DNA from: Stutzerimonas stutzeri TS44
Lineage (GTDB): Bacteria; Pseudomonadota; Gammaproteobacteria; Pseudomonadales; Pseudomonadaceae
Length of the DNA: 64,000 nt
NCBI GenBank assembly: GCA_000263395.1
Contig: AJXE01000013.1
Coordinates: 56,587-120,586 of the forward strand
Direction of reading: 5' to 3'
Shown: one piece after another, positions 1 to 10,930 of the stretch
How positions within the stretch are numbered: the first letter of the stretch is position 1
Layout of the letters: each line of letters begins with the position of its first letter
Made by a program: the position numbers and the translations under genes
Notes under the pieces: generated by a model
Told to the model about the DNA's origin: nothing
The model's input: only the letters and a program-made list of their open reading frames with translations
The model's database searches: none

Positions 1-111
1 AAACATTCGCATTCGGATCTAGCCTTTTGCATTCAAGGGCTTAGGTTTGACAGCCCCCAGTATCATGGCCAGACTGCCCAACGACTCATTTTCTTCAGGC
101 AGGGCTAGAAC

Positions 112-582
112 ATGAAAGGCGACAAGCTAGTCATCCAGCATCTCAACAAGCTCCTCGGCAACGAACTGGTCGCCATCAACCAGTACTTCCTGCATGCGCG
201 CATGTATGAGGACTGGGGGCTGGAGAAACTCGGCAAGCACGAGTACGAAGAATCCATCGACGAGATGAAGCATGCCGACAAGCTGATCAAGCGCATCCTC
301 TTCCTCGAAGGCCTGCCGAACCTGCAGGACCTGGGCAAGCTGCTGATCGGCGAAAACACCCGCGAGATGCTCGAGTGCGATCTCAAGCTGGAGCAGGGCG
401 GCCTGCAGGACCTCAAAGAGGCCATCGCCTACTGCGAGAGCATCGGCGATTACGGCACTCGCGAGCTGCTGGAAGAAATCCTCGAATCGGAGGAAGGGCA
501 TATCGACTGGCTGGAAACCCAGCTGGGGCTGATCGACAAGGTGGGGCTGGAAAATTACCTGCAGTCGCAGATGGACGACTGA
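112..582 (+). CDS. bfrB: Bacterioferritin (heme-containing ferritin)
   Basis: This 156-residue protein is a complete bacterioferritin, the size usual for the family. It forms a 24-subunit shell that oxidises Fe(II) and stores it as a mineral in the cytoplasm. The ferroxidase ligands are all present: Glu18, Glu51, His54, Glu94, Glu127 and His130. Met52, the axial ligand of the inter-subunit heme, is also present, which marks it as the heme-binding type rather than the FtnA type. The ATG follows a weak CAGG-type ribosome site. It stands alone, convergent with grxD and closed by a shared bidirectional terminator. In P. aeruginosa bfrB is close to grxD and argF, which supports bfrB over bfrA. Confidence in function is high. 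Confidence 0.95.
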   Translation: MKGDKLVIQHLNKLLGNELVAINQYFLHARMYEDWGLEKLGKHEYEESIDEMKHADKLIKRILFLEGLPNLQDLGKLLIGENTREMLECDLKLEQGGLQDLKEAIAYCESIGDYGTRELLEEILESEEGHIDWLETQLGLIDKVGLENYLQSQMDD

Positions 583-606
583 TCCGGCAGCACCGCAGCC
601 GCAACG

Positions 607-645
607 AAAAAACGCCATGCCCCGACCGGGACATGGCGTTTTTCT
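607..645. terminator. Bidirectional rho-independent terminator
   Basis: A 12-bp perfect stem (608-619 with 632-643) carries an A run on the left and a T run on the right, so it can end transcription of bfrB from the left and of grxD from the right. It lies in the short convergent gap between the two genes. Confidence 0.85.
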
Positions 646-701
646 TTATCGGTTCCCGAACCCGGGCATCGGCTGGAGATGCCCGTCCCGCAGCCGATTG
701 C

Positions 702-1028
702 TCAGGCTTCGCTCTTGCCGACCGCCGATTTGATCAGCGTCTGCAGCTCGCCCTTCTCGAACATTTCCAGAATGATGTCGCTGCCACCGACCAGCTCGCC
801 GTTGACCCACAGCTGCGGGAAAGTCGGCCAGTTGGCGTACTTCGGCAGGTTGGCGCGGATTTCCGGATTTTGCAGGATGTCGACATAGGCGAACTTCTCG
901 CCACAGCCCATCACCGCCTGGGTCGCGCGGGCAGAGAAGCCGCACTGCGGAGCGTTGGGGGAGCCTTTCATGTACAGCAGCACCGGATTGCTGGCGATCT
1001 GCTCTTTGATGGTTTCGATGATATCCAT
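702..1028 (-). CDS. grxD: Monothiol glutaredoxin, Grx4 type
   Basis: The 108-residue protein is a single-domain monothiol glutaredoxin with the CGFS active site at residues 29-32, preceded by the KGSP loop and followed by the WPTFPQ and GGSD glutathione-binding segments. Proteins of this class bind a [2Fe-2S] cluster between two subunits and glutathione, and deliver it to apo-proteins or to BolA partners. Length and motif agree with E. coli GrxD. It is transcribed alone towards bfrB. Placement beside an iron store fits a role in iron-sulfur handling, though no shared promoter is visible. Confidence 0.95.
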   Translation of the reverse strand: MDIIETIKEQIASNPVLLYMKGSPNAPQCGFSARATQAVMGCGEKFAYVDILQNPEIRANLPKYANWPTFPQLWVNGELVGGSDIILEMFEKGELQTLIKSAVGKSEA

Positions 1029-1301
1029 GGAGTACCTCGGCTAGACGGTTGCCGCGCATTGTACCGGAACTGCATCGCGAAAGCCGAGTGGCGAGCTCGG
1101 CTTTTAGCCGGCGGCCCGGCCGGGCCTGCGGCATGCAGCAGAGTTGCGGCCGCCTGGCGGCGAATTTGCGCCTGTGCACGATTTGTGGATAAGATCGCGG
1201 CTTCCCCGTTTCGTCGCGTCACCGTGCGACTCCTGTCGTCGGTCCCCGTTTTCCCTGGAAAAAGCCACGGATCACGGCCTGCGACATGTAAGGTAGTTAA
1301 T

Positions 1302-2222
1302 ATGAGCGCACGACACTTTCTCTCGTTGATGGACTGCACGCCCCAGGAGCTGAACAGCCTGGTCCGCCGCGGCATCGAGCTGAAGGATCTGCGCAAACGC
1401 GGCGTGCTGTTCGAGCCGCTGAAGAATCGCGTGCTGGGCATGATCTTCGAGATGGCATCCACCCGCACCCGGTTGTCGTTCGAGACCGGCATGATCCAGC
1501 TCGGCGGCCAGGCGATCTTCCTCTCCCCGCGCGATACCCAGCTTGGCCGCGGCGAACCGATCGCCGACTCGGCGATCGTCATGTCGAGCATGCTCGATGC
1601 GGTGATGATCCGTACCTTCGCCCACTCGACCCTGACCGAATTCGCCGCGAACTCGCGCGTCCCGGTGATCAATGGCCTTTCCGACGATCTGCATCCCTGT
1701 CAGTTGCTGGCCGACATGCAGACCTTCCACGAGCACCGCGGCAGCATCGCCGGCAAGATGGCGGCCTGGATCGGTGACGGCAACAACATGTGCAACACCT
1801 ATATAGAAGCGGCGATCCAGTTCGACTTCCAGCTCAACATCGCCTGTCCGCAGGGTTACGATCCCGATGCGGCACTGCTTGCCCGGGCCGGCGAGCGCGT
1901 CCGCCTCACTCGCGACCCGCGCGAAGCTGCCGCCGGCGCGCACCTGATCAGCACCGACGTCTGGGCCTCGATGGGCCAGGAAGACGAGGCCGCCGCCCGC
2001 CTCGCCACCTTCCGCCCGTACCAGGTCGATCGCGCCCTGCTCGATTGCGCGGCCGCCGATGTGCTGTTCATGCACTGCCTGCCGGCGCACCGCGGCGAGG
2101 AAATCAGCCAGGACCTGCTCGACGATCCGCGCTCGGTCGCCTGGGATCAGGCAGAAAACCGCCTGCACGCGCAGAAAGCCCTGCTCGAATTCCTCATCGA
2201 ACCGGCCTATCGCCACGCATGA
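1302..2222 (+). CDS. argF: Ornithine carbamoyltransferase, anabolic
   Basis: This 306-residue cytoplasmic enzyme makes citrulline from ornithine and carbamoyl phosphate, the sixth step of arginine synthesis. The carbamoyl-phosphate loop STRTR is at residues 53-57, HPCQ at 131-134, and the ornithine-binding HCLPAHRG motif lies near residue 265. The open frame extends far upstream, but the ATG at 1302 gives the family length and no credible homology lies before it. About 306 residues fits anabolic ArgF rather than the longer catabolic ArcB. Its stop overlaps the start of the next gene in an ATGA junction, so the two are probably translated together. Confidence 0.95.
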   Translation: MSARHFLSLMDCTPQELNSLVRRGIELKDLRKRGVLFEPLKNRVLGMIFEMASTRTRLSFETGMIQLGGQAIFLSPRDTQLGRGEPIADSAIVMSSMLDAVMIRTFAHSTLTEFAANSRVPVINGLSDDLHPCQLLADMQTFHEHRGSIAGKMAAWIGDGNNMCNTYIEAAIQFDFQLNIACPQGYDPDAALLARAGERVRLTRDPREAAAGAHLISTDVWASMGQEDEAAARLATFRPYQVDRALLDCAAADVLFMHCLPAHRGEEISQDLLDDPRSVAWDQAENRLHAQKALLEFLIEPAYRHA

Positions 2223-3310
2223 GGCACGAGCCGCTGCTGCGCCTGCGCGACCTGGCCTGCGGCTACGGCGCGCAGCGCATCGTGCAGAACCTCAACCTGC
2301 ATCTGAATCGCGGCGACATCGGCTGCCTGCTCGGCCCCTCGGGCTGCGGCAAGACCACCACCCTGCGCGCCATCGCCGGTTTCGAGCCGGTACACCAGGG
2401 TGAAATCCAGTTGGGCGAGACAGTCATCTCCCGCGCCGACTTCACCCTCGCCCCGGAAAAGCGCCGGATCGGCATGGTCTTCCAGGACTATGCGCTGTTC
2501 CCGCACCTGACGGTCGCCGAGAACATCGGCTTCGGCATCCGCAAGCATCCCGAACGCAGCCGCATCGTCGAGGAAATGCTCGATCTGGTGCACCTGTCCG
2601 CGCTCGGCCGGCGCTATCCGCACGAACTCTCCGGCGGCCAGCAGCAACGCGTCGCGCTGGCCCGCGCCCTGGCGCCGGAACCCGAGCTGCTGCTGCTCGA
2701 TGAGCCGTTTTCCAATCTCGATGTCGAGTTGCGCCGGCACCTCAGCCACGAAGTGCGCGACATCCTCAAGGCGCGCGGCACCAGTGCCATCCTCGTCACC
2801 CATGACCAGGAAGAAGCGTTCGCCGTCAGCGACCAGGTCGGCGTCTTCCACGATGGCCGGCTGGAGCAGTGGGACACGCCCTTCAACCTCTACCACGAGC
2901 CGTTGACGCCTTTCGTCGCCAGCTTCATTGGCCAGGGGTATTTCATTCGCGGCCAGCTGATCGACCCGGAAGCGGTGCAGACCGAACTCGGCGTGATTCA
3001 CGGCAACCGCGCCTACACCTGGCCGGCCGGCAGCTCGGTGGATGTGCTGCTGCGCCCGGACGACATCGTCTATCGCCCGGACAGCCCGCTGCGCGCGCTC
3101 ATCATCGGCAAGACGTTCCTCGGCGCCTCGACGCTCTATCGCCTGCAACTGCCGACCGGCAACCAGCTGGTGACCATCTTCGCCAGCCACGACGACTACC
3201 TCACCGGCCAGGAAGTCGGCATCGCCATCGCCGCCGATCATCTGGTCGTATTTCCCGCCCAGGGCAGCATCGACGCCCGCGAGACCCTGCCGATCGCCGC
3301 GCCACTCTAG
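2219..3310 (+). CDS. ABC transporter ATP-binding protein, FbpC/PotA-like
   Basis: The 363-residue protein is an ABC ATPase of the ferric-iron/polyamine/sulfate importer class. Walker A (GPSGCGKTT) is at residues 39-47, followed by the Q loop in FQDYALFPH, the signature LSGGQQQR, Walker B LLLLDEPF and the switch His in VTHDQEEA. About 120 further residues form a TOBE-like regulatory domain, where substrate-class regulation usually acts. No permease or binding-protein gene adjoins it, so it must energise a transporter encoded elsewhere; substrate cannot be read from the sequence. It starts within the argF stop (ATGA overlap). A similar ATPase follows argF in P. aeruginosa. Confidence 0.85.
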   Translation: MRHEPLLRLRDLACGYGAQRIVQNLNLHLNRGDIGCLLGPSGCGKTTTLRAIAGFEPVHQGEIQLGETVISRADFTLAPEKRRIGMVFQDYALFPHLTVAENIGFGIRKHPERSRIVEEMLDLVHLSALGRRYPHELSGGQQQRVALARALAPEPELLLLDEPFSNLDVELRRHLSHEVRDILKARGTSAILVTHDQEEAFAVSDQVGVFHDGRLEQWDTPFNLYHEPLTPFVASFIGQGYFIRGQLIDPEAVQTELGVIHGNRAYTWPAGSSVDVLLRPDDIVYRPDSPLRALIIGKTFLGASTLYRLQLPTGNQLVTIFASHDDYLTGQEVGIAIAADHLVVFPAQGSIDARETLPIAAPL

Positions 3311-3388
3311 GCTGGCACCTGCCGAGAAGTGCGGGCGGTACGCAACGGCCGAGAAATCAGGATCGGCGGTTCGTGCGGCCGCCAGGCA

Positions 3389-3868
3389 TCACTTCTGCCG
3401 GCGCAGGCGAAAGAATTCGCGCAGCACCTCGCCGCACTCCTGCGCCAGCACGCCGCCCTCGACCAGCACCCGGTGGTTGAGAAATTCCTGCGCGAAGAAC
3501 TGTCCGCGACTGACCACCACGCCGGCCTTCGGCTCGGTGGCGCCATACACCACGCGCTGGACGCGCGAGTGCACGATCAGCCCGGCGCACATGCTGCACG
3601 GCTCCAGCGTCACGTACAGCGTGCTGCCCGGCAGCCGGTAGTTGGCCACGGTCTGCGCGGCATCACGGATGGCGACCATCTCGGCGTGAGCGCTGGGGTC
3701 GTGGCGGGAGATCGGGCAGTTGAAGCCGCGCCCGACGATCTGCCCGTCCTGCACCAGCACGGCGCCCACCGGCACCTCGCCCAGCGCCGCGCCCTGCTCT
3801 GCCAATGCCAGCGCCTCGCGCATGAAATGCTCGTCCTGGCTGCGATCAATGATCAGCGACTTTCTCAC
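3389..3868 (-). CDS. tadA: tRNA-specific adenosine deaminase (A34 to inosine)
   Basis: The 159-residue enzyme deaminates adenosine at the wobble position of tRNA-Arg(ACG), giving inosine. It is a zinc deaminase: His61, Cys91 and Cys94 bind zinc and Glu63 in the HAEM motif is the proton shuttle; the second half has the PCSMC motif. The length is right for TadA and too short for bifunctional riboflavin deaminases. The gene lies 19 nt downstream of the multicopper oxidase gene on the same strand and may be read through from it, although tadA is essential in many bacteria and probably has its own promoter. Confidence 0.93.
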   Translation of the reverse strand: MRKSLIIDRSQDEHFMREALALAEQGAALGEVPVGAVLVQDGQIVGRGFNCPISRHDPSAHAEMVAIRDAAQTVANYRLPGSTLYVTLEPCSMCAGLIVHSRVQRVVYGATEPKAGVVVSRGQFFAQEFLNHRVLVEGGVLAQECGEVLREFFRLRRQK

Positions 3869-3887
3869 AGTGCTTCCCTGCCCGGTT

Positions 3888-5291
3888 TCATACCACCTCG
3901 ATCGCCGCCATCAGCCCGGTTTCCATATGGTCGATGACATGGCAGTGGAACATCCACACACCCGGATTATCCGCCACCAGCGCGATCCGCGCCGTTTCGT
4001 TACGTCCCAGCAGGAACGTGTCGGTGAACCAGGGCTCGATTTTCCGCCGATTCGAGGCAAGCACCTTGAAAGCCATGCCGTGCAGATGAATCGGATGCTG
4101 GTACTGGCTGAGGTTGCGCAGCTCGAAGATGTAGTGACCGTTGCGCTTGAGCGTCGCGATCGGGCGCTCGGCACAGCTCTTGTCATTGATGTCCCAGGCC
4201 TGGCCGTTGATCTGCCAGAACGTGTAGGCGCCGCCCTGCTCGACATCGGCCGACAGGTTGCCGGCCCACTCGAAGTTGAAGCGCAGTGTCTCGGCCCGTT
4301 GCAGATCCGGCTCCGCTACCGGATTGGCCGGCAGCGCCGGCGGCCAGTCGCCGCTCGCCCCGGCATGCGCGACCGCACGCAGCGTCGCCAGGCGCAATGG
4401 TCCGTTGCGCAGCGACAGCTGCGTACCCGCCGCCGGTACACGCAGCGCCAGGTCGATGCGCATGCCGGGACCGAGCCAGTATTCCTTGCCCAGCGGTCGA
4501 GGCACGATCGGATGGCCATCCAGCGCATAGATGCGCGCCTCGCCGTCCGGCAGGTTTAGCCGATAGGTCAGCGTATTGTCGAGGTTCAGCACGCGCAGCC
4601 GCACGACTTGCCCGGCCGGCAGATCGAGTACCGGAGCGTGCTGGCCGTTCACCGTCGACAGCACGCCAGGCGTACCGCCGCGGGCCGCCTCGCGCGGTAC
4701 GCTGAAGGCGGTGAAGGCACCCTGCTGGTCGACGTGCCAGCTCTTCAGACTCAGCGTGCGTTCGTGGCGAAAACCGCTCGGTTCACGCTCATCGACGATC
4801 AGCGGACCGACCAGCCCGCGCCCCAGCTGCTCGCTGCTCGTCGTGTGCGGGTGATACCAGAAGCTGCCGGCATCGTGCAGCTGGAAGCGATAGTCGAAGA
4901 ACTCGCCGGGCAACACCGGCAACTGCGACACGTAAGGTACGCCGTCCATCTCCAGCGGCAGGCGGATGCCGTGCCAGTGAATGGTGGTGGGCTGCGGCAG
5001 GTGGTTGATGAAGCGCACCCGCAGCCAGTCGCCCTGCCGCCCGCGCAGCTCCAGGCCCGGCGCCTGGCCGCCGTAAGCCCAGGCGGGCGTGGCATGCCCA
5101 GGCACCAGCTCGACATCCAGCGGCGCGGCGATCAGCTCGTAGTCGTGCGTGGTGACATCGGCAGGTCGCCCGAGCCAGTAACGCACGCCACCGATACCGG
5201 CACCAGCGACGCCCAGTCCGACCAAACCTGTGAGTACCTGTCTGCGGGTGAACAGCATGACCCCGGAAATCCCTTGTGCTGAAAACGGCAT
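3888..5291 (-). CDS. Multicopper oxidase (three-domain, laccase-like)
   Basis: A 467-residue exported copper enzyme of the CueO/laccase superfamily. All four copper-binding blocks are present: HWHG (His105, His107), WYHPHT (His147, His149), HPIHLHG near residue 405 and HCHVIDH around Cys450. The residue ten places after Cys450 is Leu rather than the axial Met of CueO, as in higher-potential laccases. The N-terminus has a twin-arginine-like TRRQVL segment followed by a Gly/Ala-rich hydrophobic stretch, so Tat export is likely. Two starts are possible: 5291 (GAGAA upstream) or the ATG at 5258, which places the RR motif nearer the N-terminus. CueO's methionine-rich insert is absent. Probable roles are Cu(I) or phenol oxidation; the substrate is unknown. 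Confidence 0.85.
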   Translation of the reverse strand: MPFSAQGISGVMLFTRRQVLTGLVGLGVAGAGIGGVRYWLGRPADVTTHDYELIAAPLDVELVPGHATPAWAYGGQAPGLELRGRQGDWLRVRFINHLPQPTTIHWHGIRLPLEMDGVPYVSQLPVLPGEFFDYRFQLHDAGSFWYHPHTTSSEQLGRGLVGPLIVDEREPSGFRHERTLSLKSWHVDQQGAFTAFSVPREAARGGTPGVLSTVNGQHAPVLDLPAGQVVRLRVLNLDNTLTYRLNLPDGEARIYALDGHPIVPRPLGKEYWLGPGMRIDLALRVPAAGTQLSLRNGPLRLATLRAVAHAGASGDWPPALPANPVAEPDLQRAETLRFNFEWAGNLSADVEQGGAYTFWQINGQAWDINDKSCAERPIATLKRNGHYIFELRNLSQYQHPIHLHGMAFKVLASNRRKIEPWFTDTFLLGRNETARIALVADNPGVWMFHCHVIDHMETGLMAAIEVV

Positions 5292-5376
5292 AGTTTCTCA
5301 TTAACACCAGGGCTTGTGCGACCGCAGCCGGGGTGCGCTCGATAGCGACAGCCGGGAACCGGCCGCCGGCGCCGAG

Positions 5377-6138
5377 TCAGACGCTTGCCCAGAGCGGCAA
5401 CAGCACGCCGGCGGCGATCAGCAGCGCGGCGCTGCCGTGACGCCAGTGCTCGCCCAGGGGCAGCAACTTTTCCGCCAGCACCAGCAGACTGAGCAGTGCC
5501 ATGCCCCACAGGCTCATGGCGCCAACCACCAGCAACACCAGCATCAATGCCCAGCAGCAGCCCAGACAATACAGGCCATGCCGCAAACCGGTCAGCCAGG
5601 CGCCAACCAGTCTTGGGCGGGCATGATGCTGCAGGAAGCTCAACGGACTCTGGCAATGCTGGAGACAGGCGGACTTGGCGTGGCTCAGCTGGTACAGGCC
5701 GGCCACCAGCAGGACCAGGCCGCCCAGCATCGGCGGCAGGCGCAGCTGCATCGGATCGAGCACACCGGTCTGCTCGCCGAGTGCCTGCAGGCCGCTCAGC
5801 AGCAGGGCGAAGGCGGACCACACCAGCACATAGGCCGCACAGAACAGCCAGAGCCTGGCCGTTCGCTGGCGGTCGCGCTGCACGCAGCGACGGTAGAGCA
5901 GGATCATCGGCAGGGCCGCCGGCAGCATCATCGCCTGCATCATCGCCAGCCACATGCCGAAGACCAGTAGCCCCTGCGGGGACAGCCAGTCGGTCGGGGG
6001 CATCGGCATGTCGCCCATGGCCGCCATGCGTGCCGCCTCGCGCGCCGACCAGTACCAGGCCAGCGCGCACAATCCGAGCACGCCGCCGCCCGCAAGCGCC
6101 GCGCCGCGGTCGCTGCGGCTAGGCGCGAATGATGCCAT
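5377..6138 (-). CDS. DUF2182 predicted metal-binding integral membrane protein
   Basis: The 253-residue product has about seven hydrophobic segments. Its N-terminal half contains a cluster of methionines (MGDMPMPP followed by WLAMMQAMMLP) and the C-terminal half the HGLYCLGCCWALM motif with three cysteines, the DUF2182 signature. The family has no assigned reaction; the Met/Cys content suggests copper or another soft metal. I place the start at 6138, which overlaps the end of the DUF1326 gene by 20 nt, because upstream codons read through that gene in another frame without hydrophobic character. DUF1326 and DUF2182 genes commonly occur as a pair, supporting a joint function. The multicopper oxidase lies 85 nt downstream. 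Confidence 0.8.
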   Translation of the reverse strand: MASFAPSRSDRGAALAGGGVLGLCALAWYWSAREAARMAAMGDMPMPPTDWLSPQGLLVFGMWLAMMQAMMLPAALPMILLYRRCVQRDRQRTARLWLFCAAYVLVWSAFALLLSGLQALGEQTGVLDPMQLRLPPMLGGLVLLVAGLYQLSHAKSACLQHCQSPLSFLQHHARPRLVGAWLTGLRHGLYCLGCCWALMLVLLVVGAMSLWGMALLSLLVLAEKLLPLGEHWRHGSAALLIAAGVLLPLWASV

Positions 6139-6757
6139 TGGGGCCCATATGCAGCTCGTAGAGCATCGCGTTGCTGCCGGAATAGTCCAGAGCGATGGCC
6201 CCCGAGGTGCTGAACTCGGCACTGGCGCAATCGGCCTCGCCGAACTCGAAACCCTCCGGCAGCACCACCCGCGCCCGATGCGGCGAACCATCCATGAGAC
6301 TGGCGATGGGCTCGGCCCTGCCCTCGATCAAGCCGGGCACATGAATGCTGGCGGTCAGCGCACCCCGGTCGGTGCGCACCTCGACCGGCACGAACTGCGG
6401 CTCGTGCATGGTCGACAGCGTGCTGGCAAAAATCGCGAAGAACGCCGTCGGCTCCTGCTCCTGGCCACTGAGGATGGTCAGCAACGCCTGGCGCTGGGGC
6501 TCGCTGGCCCGCTCGTCGATGAAGGCCTGACACTGGCCGTGCCCTTCGTGGATTGCCCCTGGCCAGGCGAAAGTACAGGCCACGTGCAGATCGTTCAGCG
6601 CGATATCGCCGAAATGCCCTTCGACGATGTGAAAACCGACCGCCGCCTCGCACTTTCCATGTGTCGGGGGCGCATTGAATTGACAGGGGCAGCCAAAGTT
6701 ACAGTTGCACAGGTCCACACCGGGGCCGCGCAGCCGCCAATCGGTATAGGTGGCCAT
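6119..6757 (-). CDS. DUF1326 domain protein
   Basis: The 212-residue soluble protein begins with the family hallmark, a cysteine-rich CNCNFGCPCQF motif near residues 17-27, capable of binding a metal or acting in thiol chemistry. The rest is predicted alpha/beta with no catalytic signature I recognise. I chose the ATG at 6757 because GAGG precedes it at good spacing, while the longer frame starting at 6820 lacks one. It is the first gene of a run DUF1326-DUF2182-multicopper oxidase-tadA on the minus strand. Function is unknown; the partnership with a membrane DUF2182 protein suggests metal capture or transfer. Confidence 0.78.
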   Translation of the reverse strand: MATYTDWRLRGPGVDLCNCNFGCPCQFNAPPTHGKCEAAVGFHIVEGHFGDIALNDLHVACTFAWPGAIHEGHGQCQAFIDERASEPQRQALLTILSGQEQEPTAFFAIFASTLSTMHEPQFVPVEVRTDRGALTASIHVPGLIEGRAEPIASLMDGSPHRARVVLPEGFEFGEADCASAEFSTSGAIALDYSGSNAMLYELHMGPNGIIRA

Positions 6758-6930
6758 GATCGTATCCTCGCCGAGCGGAATCGCTCTCTTTCTCAGCTTA
6801 CGATGCACAGCGGCGAGCATTAGACGGAATCGGCATCTGACCAGTCAGGCCGAGCCGTGCCCCGCATAACCCGCAAACGCTTGGCTCGCCAGGCCTGCAG
6901 GCCTGCCCCCTGGGGGCTTTCCCACAACAG

Positions 6931-6956
6931 AAAAGGGCAGCTCACGCTGCCCTTTT
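6931..6956 (-). terminator. Rho-independent terminator of guaA
   Basis: Perfect 10-bp stem, 6931-6940 with 6947-6956, six-base loop, with four T residues at the end when read on the minus strand. It lies just past the guaA stop codon. A second short G/C inverted repeat at 6906-6918 lies beyond it. Confidence 0.8.
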
Positions 6957-6966
6957 CGGTGTTATC

Positions 6967-8547
6967 TCACTCCCACTCGATGGTGGCCGGCGGCTTGCTC
7001 GACACGTCGTAGGTGACCCGCGAGATACCTTCGATTTCGTTGATGATGCGGTTGGAGACCTTCTCCAGCAGCTCGTAGGGCAGGTGCGCCCAGCGCGCGG
7101 TCATGAAGTCGATGGTTTCCACAGCGCGCAGCGCGACGACCCAGGCATAGCGGCGACCGTCGCCGACCACGCCGACCGATTTCACCGGCTGGAACACCAC
7201 GAAGGCCTGGCTGGTCTTGTGGTACCAGTCGAAGTTGCGCAGCTCCTCGATGAAGATGTGGTCGGCGCGGCGCAGCAGGTCGGCGTATTCCTTCTTCACT
7301 TCGCCGAGGATGCGCACGCCCAGGCCCGGGCCCGGGAAGGGGTGGCGGTAGACCATGTCGTAGGGCAGGCCGAGTTCGAGACCGATCTTGCGCACCTCGT
7401 CCTTGAACAGCTCGCGCAGCGGCTCGACCAGCTTGAGGTTCATTTCCTCTGGCAGGCCACCGACGTTGTGGTGCGACTTGATCACATGGGCCTTGCCGCT
7501 CTTGGCGCCGGCCGACTCGATGACGTCCGGGTAGATGGTGCCCTGGGCGAGGAACTGGATGTTCTCCAGCTTGCTGGCCTGGGCATCGAACACGTCGATG
7601 AAGGTGCGACCGATGATCTTGCGCTTCTTCTCCGGGTCCGCTTCGCCGGCAAGATTCTCCAGGAACTGCGCCTCGGCGTCGGCGCGGATCACCTTGACGC
7701 CCATGTTCTCGGCGAACATGGCCATCACCTGATCGCCCTCGTGCAGTCGCAGCAGGCCGTTGTCGACGAACACGCAGGTCAGCTGGTCGCCGATGGCGCG
7801 GTGCAGCAGCGCGGCGACGACCGAGGAATCCACGCCGCCGGAGAGGCCGAGCAGGACGTTGGCATCGCCGACCTGGGCGCGCACCTGGGCGATGGCGTCC
7901 TCGACGATGTTGGATGGTGTCCACAGCGCTTCGCAGCCGCAGATTTCCAGGATGAAGCGCGACAGGATGCGACCGCCCTGCTTGGTGTGGGTCACTTCCG
8001 GATGGAACTGCACACCGTAATAATGACGGCTCTCGTCACCGATGGCGGCGATCGGGCAGCTCGGCGTGCTGGCGATGATGTGGAAGCCGGCCGGGATCTC
8101 GGTGACCTTGTCGCCGTGGCTCATCCAGACGTCGAGGCCGAACACGCCGTCGTCGTCCATGTGGTCCTCAATGCCGTCGAACAGCTGCGACTTGCCGACC
8201 AGATCGACGCGCGCGTAGCCGAACTCACGCACATCCGAACCCTGCACCTTGCCGCCCAGTTGCTCGGACATGGTCTGCATGCCGTAGCAGATGCCGAACA
8301 GCGGTACGCCGAGGTCGAACACGGCCTGCGGCGCGCGCGGGCTGCCCTCCTCGTGTACGGACTCGGGACCACCGGCGAGGATGATGCCGCGCGGGGCGAA
8401 GGCGCGGATGTCGTCCTCGCTCATGTCCCACGGGTGCAGTTCGCAGTAGACGCCGATCTCGCGCACGCGGCGGGCGATCAGTTGGCTGTACTGGGAGCCG
8501 AAGTCGAGGATCAGGATGCGGTGGGCGTGAATATCGGGGCTGGCCAT
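6967..8547 (-). CDS. guaA: GMP synthase (glutamine-hydrolysing)
   Basis: The 526-residue enzyme converts XMP to GMP using ATP and glutamine, the last step of guanine nucleotide synthesis. The N-terminal class I amidotransferase domain has the nucleophile Cys87 in GICYGMQ; the ATP-pyrophosphatase P-loop LSGGVDSS follows near residue 230, and the C-terminal dimerisation domain ends in the usual IEWE. Length matches E. coli GuaA (525). The ATG at 8547 is preferred over an upstream in-frame start at 8595 because the extra 16 residues are not in the family. guaB lies upstream on the same strand, separated by a 118-nt gap holding repeated sequence. Confidence 0.97.
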   Translation of the reverse strand: MASPDIHAHRILILDFGSQYSQLIARRVREIGVYCELHPWDMSEDDIRAFAPRGIILAGGPESVHEEGSPRAPQAVFDLGVPLFGICYGMQTMSEQLGGKVQGSDVREFGYARVDLVGKSQLFDGIEDHMDDDGVFGLDVWMSHGDKVTEIPAGFHIIASTPSCPIAAIGDESRHYYGVQFHPEVTHTKQGGRILSRFILEICGCEALWTPSNIVEDAIAQVRAQVGDANVLLGLSGGVDSSVVAALLHRAIGDQLTCVFVDNGLLRLHEGDQVMAMFAENMGVKVIRADAEAQFLENLAGEADPEKKRKIIGRTFIDVFDAQASKLENIQFLAQGTIYPDVIESAGAKSGKAHVIKSHHNVGGLPEEMNLKLVEPLRELFKDEVRKIGLELGLPYDMVYRHPFPGPGLGVRILGEVKKEYADLLRRADHIFIEELRNFDWYHKTSQAFVVFQPVKSVGVVGDGRRYAWVVALRAVETIDFMTARWAHLPYELLEKVSNRIINEIEGISRVTYDVSSKPPATIEWE

Positions 8548-8571
8548 GCTCGGGCTCTCACTGAAAAAGGT

Positions 8572-8650
8572 TAAGCCGCAAGCCGCAAGCTTCAAGCCGC
8601 AGTAGAAGCGGCCTCGTGCTTGTAGCTTGCAGCTTGAGGCTTGCAGCTAG
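8572..8650. repeat. REP-like imperfect inverted repeat between guaB and guaA
   Basis: The gap between guaB and guaA contains repeated AAGCCGCAAGC / GCTTGCAGCTTG units facing each other (about 8575-8600 and 8618-8648), able to fold into an imperfect hairpin. Such elements are common extragenic repeats in this group; here it could stabilise or attenuate the guaB-guaA message. Confidence 0.6.
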
Positions 8651-8665
8651 TCGTCTGAGCGCAGC

Positions 8666-10261
<1,596 letters not shown>

Positions 10262-10813
10262 TCACGCCTGATCGATGACCAGCGCCACCTTGAACCCCAG
10301 CCGCTCGCCGAATTCATCGAGGAATCCCTGGCGAAACCCCGCCTCGCCCCAACCGTTGAAGATGAATCCCAGGTTGGAGAACGCGCAGGCCGGAATGAAC
10401 AGGAAACCGTTGATGTCATCCTCGAAACCGCATTCGGGGCAGGTGAAGTTGTCGGTCTGCCCGGGCATCCACTCATCCAGGCTTTCGAACAGCGCCTCGC
10501 CGATCTCGCGCCGGCATTCGGGGCAGCCCGCTTCCTCGGCGAAGTCGCGGGTCGGCGTATAGATGCAGCGCCTGGTCACCACCTCCAGGCCGTTAATGGC
10601 CTCACCGAACGGCAACCGTTCCGGGTGCAACACCACGCTGCGCGCGCCCGGCGCGATGGCATAGGCCATGCCATGCGCACCACGCCCGCAGGTGGTCGGC
10701 AGCGCCTCGACGATGCGCCGTTCGGCCAACCAGCGCAGGATCATCCGCGCACGGGCCTCATGCGCGGGAAAGGTGGAGATGCGCGGCACGATGATGGCTT
10801 GACTGGGGCTCAT
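10262..10813 (-). CDS. Uncharacterised protein with two CPEC zinc-knuckle motifs
   Basis: I do not recognise this 183-residue soluble protein as a named family. It has two cysteine pairs, CPECR near residue 98 and CPECGF near residue 125, about 27 residues apart and suited to binding one zinc ion. Between and after them it is rich in aromatic and acidic residues, with a repeated GF-type C-terminus. No signal peptide or membrane segment is seen. The start at 10813 is chosen because the extra 21 residues upstream (to 10876) overlap the promoter area of xseA. It lies divergent from xseA, 117 nt apart. Confidence 0.55.
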   Translation of the reverse strand: MSPSQAIIVPRISTFPAHEARARMILRWLAERRIVEALPTTCGRGAHGMAYAIAPGARSVVLHPERLPFGEAINGLEVVTRRCIYTPTRDFAEEAGCPECRREIGEALFESLDEWMPGQTDNFTCPECGFEDDINGFLFIPACAFSNLGFIFNGWGEAGFRQGFLDEFGERLGFKVALVIDQA

Positions 10814-10930
10814 GAATGGCTCGGACGGAAGGCGATGGGCGGCCGGGCAGCTTAATGCGCGGATCGCCCAGGTCAATCGCAGCTGGTCGCAGGGCGGCTG
10901 CTCCGGGCATTTTCCCGTATCATCGCCGCC

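Noticed and set aside
375..1301. Upstream extension of the argF frame by 309 codons
   Set aside because: Runs through bfrB and grxD in other frames and has no homology; ATG 1302 gives the family length.
1183..1301. ArgR binding site before argF
   Set aside because: TGTCGTC and CGTCGC segments occur but spacing does not clearly fit the Pseudomonas ArgR consensus, so I do not list it.
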